From: CAMLDH01 sp966250375
Lineage (GTDB): Bacteria > Pseudomonadota > Gammaproteobacteria > Burkholderiales > Burkholderiaceae_D
Length of the DNA: 64,000 nt
Reading direction: 5' to 3'
Assembly: GCA_966250375.1 (NCBI GenBank)
Contig: CBINHE010000002.1
Location: 40,399 to 104,398, forward strand
Shown: piece by piece, positions 62,926-64,000 of the stretch
Position numbering within the stretch: position 1 is the stretch's first letter
Layout of the letters: each line of letters begins with the position of its first letter
Notes under the pieces: generated by a model
Told to the model about the DNA's origin: nothing
The model's database searches: none
The model's input: only the letters and a program-made list of their open reading frames with translations
Made by a program: the position numbers and the translations under genes

Positions 62926-62967
62926 TTTTAACCCGCCCCGCCTCCAATAGCAACAGGAGGTGATGCC

Positions 62968-63947
62968 ATGGTAATGGATGCGGTGGTACAACGTTTCGTT
63001 GAGCAAAGCCCGGTGACAGTAATGGCGAGGTTGGCATTGCAACGGGCATTGGAACCGGGATGGATCGATGCGTTGTTTGAGCAAGAGCGTGAATAGCAGT
63101 ACACGCGGGAACTGTTGTTTTCGACGACGGTGGAATTGATGTCGGTGGTGGCAATGGGGATGCGCCCTTCGCTGCATGCGGCAGCCAAGGCTTGCAAGGA
63201 TCTTCCCGTGTCAGTGCAAGCAGTCTACGACAAGATCAAGCGGACCGAACCGGCTTTGGTGCGCGCACTGGTGCAAGGCAGCGCCCGGCAATTGGCGCCG
63301 GTGTTGTCGCCGATAAGACAAGGACAATCACCGACGGCACGAGGTTATCGGTTGCGCATCGTGGACGGCAATCATTTGCCGGCGAGCCAGAAGCGCCTGA
63401 AGCCATTGCGCGGCTTTCGCGGCGCGGCGTTGCCGGGCCAGTCGCTGGTCGTCTACGATCCGGATTGGGACATGGTCCTGATGCCGGGCGAAGATGGCCA
63501 TGCCCAAGAACGCACCTTGACGCCCTCCTTGCAAGCGCAGGCACAGCGGGGAAATTTATGGATGGCTGACCGCAACTTCAGCACCCGCGGCATTTTTCTG
63601 GGCTGGCACGCCCGCGGTGCGGGATTTATCGTGCGCGAACATGGCGCCAGCCCCAATCCACGGGCGTTGGGTAAGCCCTGCCGGGCAGGCCGGATCGAAA
63701 CCGGCATGGTCCATGAGCAAAAAGTGTCGATTGAGGATGAAACGGGGCAGCCGTTGATGCTCAGGCGCATTGAACTGGACCTGGACGAGCCAACGGAAGA
63801 TCGGGAAAGCGTCATCGTGCTGTTGACGAATCTGCCCAAGTCGCAGTTCACGGCGCGCAAGATCGCCCGTTTATATCGCCGCCGCTGGCACATGGGAAAC
63901 CTGTTCCAACGGCTCGAATCGGTGCTCTATAGCGAAGTAAGCTTGTT
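62968..63947 (+). pseudogene. IS4-family transposase, disrupted
   Basis: The frame from ATG 62968 (after AGGAGG) encodes an IS4-type DDE transposase but is broken by an in-frame TAG at 63094 (codon 43). DDE residues: Asp in RIVDGNHLP and Asp in WMADRNFST are present; in the Y-x2-R-x3-E motif (YRRRWHMG) the Glu position is Gly. After LESVLYSEV (about 63940) the sequence changes to that of another element, so the C terminus is lost. Three lesions make it inactive. Confidence 0.85.
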
Positions 63948-64000
63948 AGAACGTGTTCACGATCTCCCTACGAGAGTGGATAATGCAGGGATGAGAAAGC
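63948..64000. mobile_element. Edge of another insertion element
   Basis: From about 63948 (TTAGAACGTGTTCACGATCT) the reading no longer resembles IS4 transposase and looks like an IS terminus. The family cannot be named from 50 bp. Confidence 0.4.

Overview
The window reads as chromosome of a betaproteobacterium, most likely of the Burkholderiales/Oxalobacteraceae type (Herminiimonas or Janthinobacterium-like). This is inferred from gene content and order (M48 protease-phhB-rsgA next to orn; arginine succinyltransferase operon with a 180-kDa NAD-glutamate dehydrogenase; a cbtBA/cobN/chlID-type cobalamin cluster); no marker gene was searched. Gene density is high, most genes are complete, and there are two tRNA genes and no rRNA or CRISPR array.

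Region 1 (1-19.6 kb) is a cobalt uptake and cobalamin synthesis locus on the + strand. The tail of a cobalamin riboswitch precedes cbtB-cbtA. A 237-bp repeat follows, then a tightly overlapping run: 2Fe-2S ferredoxin, cobN, chlID-type chelatase, cbiE, cbiX-cbiC fusion, cbiD, cobI, cobM, cbiG, cobJ-cobK fusion, cobW, cobO, cobB, bluB, and a hupE-like metal transporter. It builds the corrin ring to adenosyl-cobyrinic acid a,c-diamide plus dimethylbenzimidazole. The late loop-assembly genes, cysG/cobA and cbiT are not in the window.

Region 2 (19.6-31.3 kb) is housekeeping: a glycine-zipper envelope protein, tRNA-Arg(CCT), the ABC-F protein uup, a SirB1-like protein, murJ, rsgA, phhB, an M48 protease, orn, a YecA-like protein, a TonB-C-like orphan and the kinase srkA. 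Mobile repeats sit between several of these genes.

Region 3 (31.3-50.6 kb) is amino-acid metabolism. An Lrp-type regulator is divergent from a lysine-catabolic pair (saccharopine-dehydrogenase-like enzyme and amaB-like aldehyde dehydrogenase). Then comes a compact leftward three-gene island, visibly more AT-rich than its neighbours: a serine O-acetyltransferase fused to an alanyl-tRNA editing (AlaX) domain, an MFS transporter, and a CysK-like PLP enzyme. I judge this the best candidate for an undescribed system: synthesis, export and tRNA-level self-protection for a beta-substituted alanine. The arginine succinyltransferase pathway follows (astC, astA, astD, astB, gdhB, astE), with the NAD-glutamate dehydrogenase gene placed between astB and astE.

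Region 4 (50.6-62.4 kb) has a leftward TonB receptor / periplasmic binding protein / tripartite hybrid kinase operon with a divergent receiver-only protein, then a coiled-coil membrane protein, a TPR protein overlapping a Csd6-like L,D-transpeptidase-family gene, and tRNA-Lys(TTT). Region 5 (62.5-64 kb) is an insertion-sequence graveyard: an IS630-like HTH fragment, an IS4-family transposase with three independent lesions, and the edge of another element.

Across the window runs a family of TA-flanked, MITE-like repeats (1206, 22770, 25770, 44643 and 57909, plus a decayed host element at 22702-23027). Three copies share a structured core whose hairpin arms change in compensating ways, although their terminal inverted repeats differ. 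Two of them begin exactly at the TA of a neighbouring gene's TAG stop codon.
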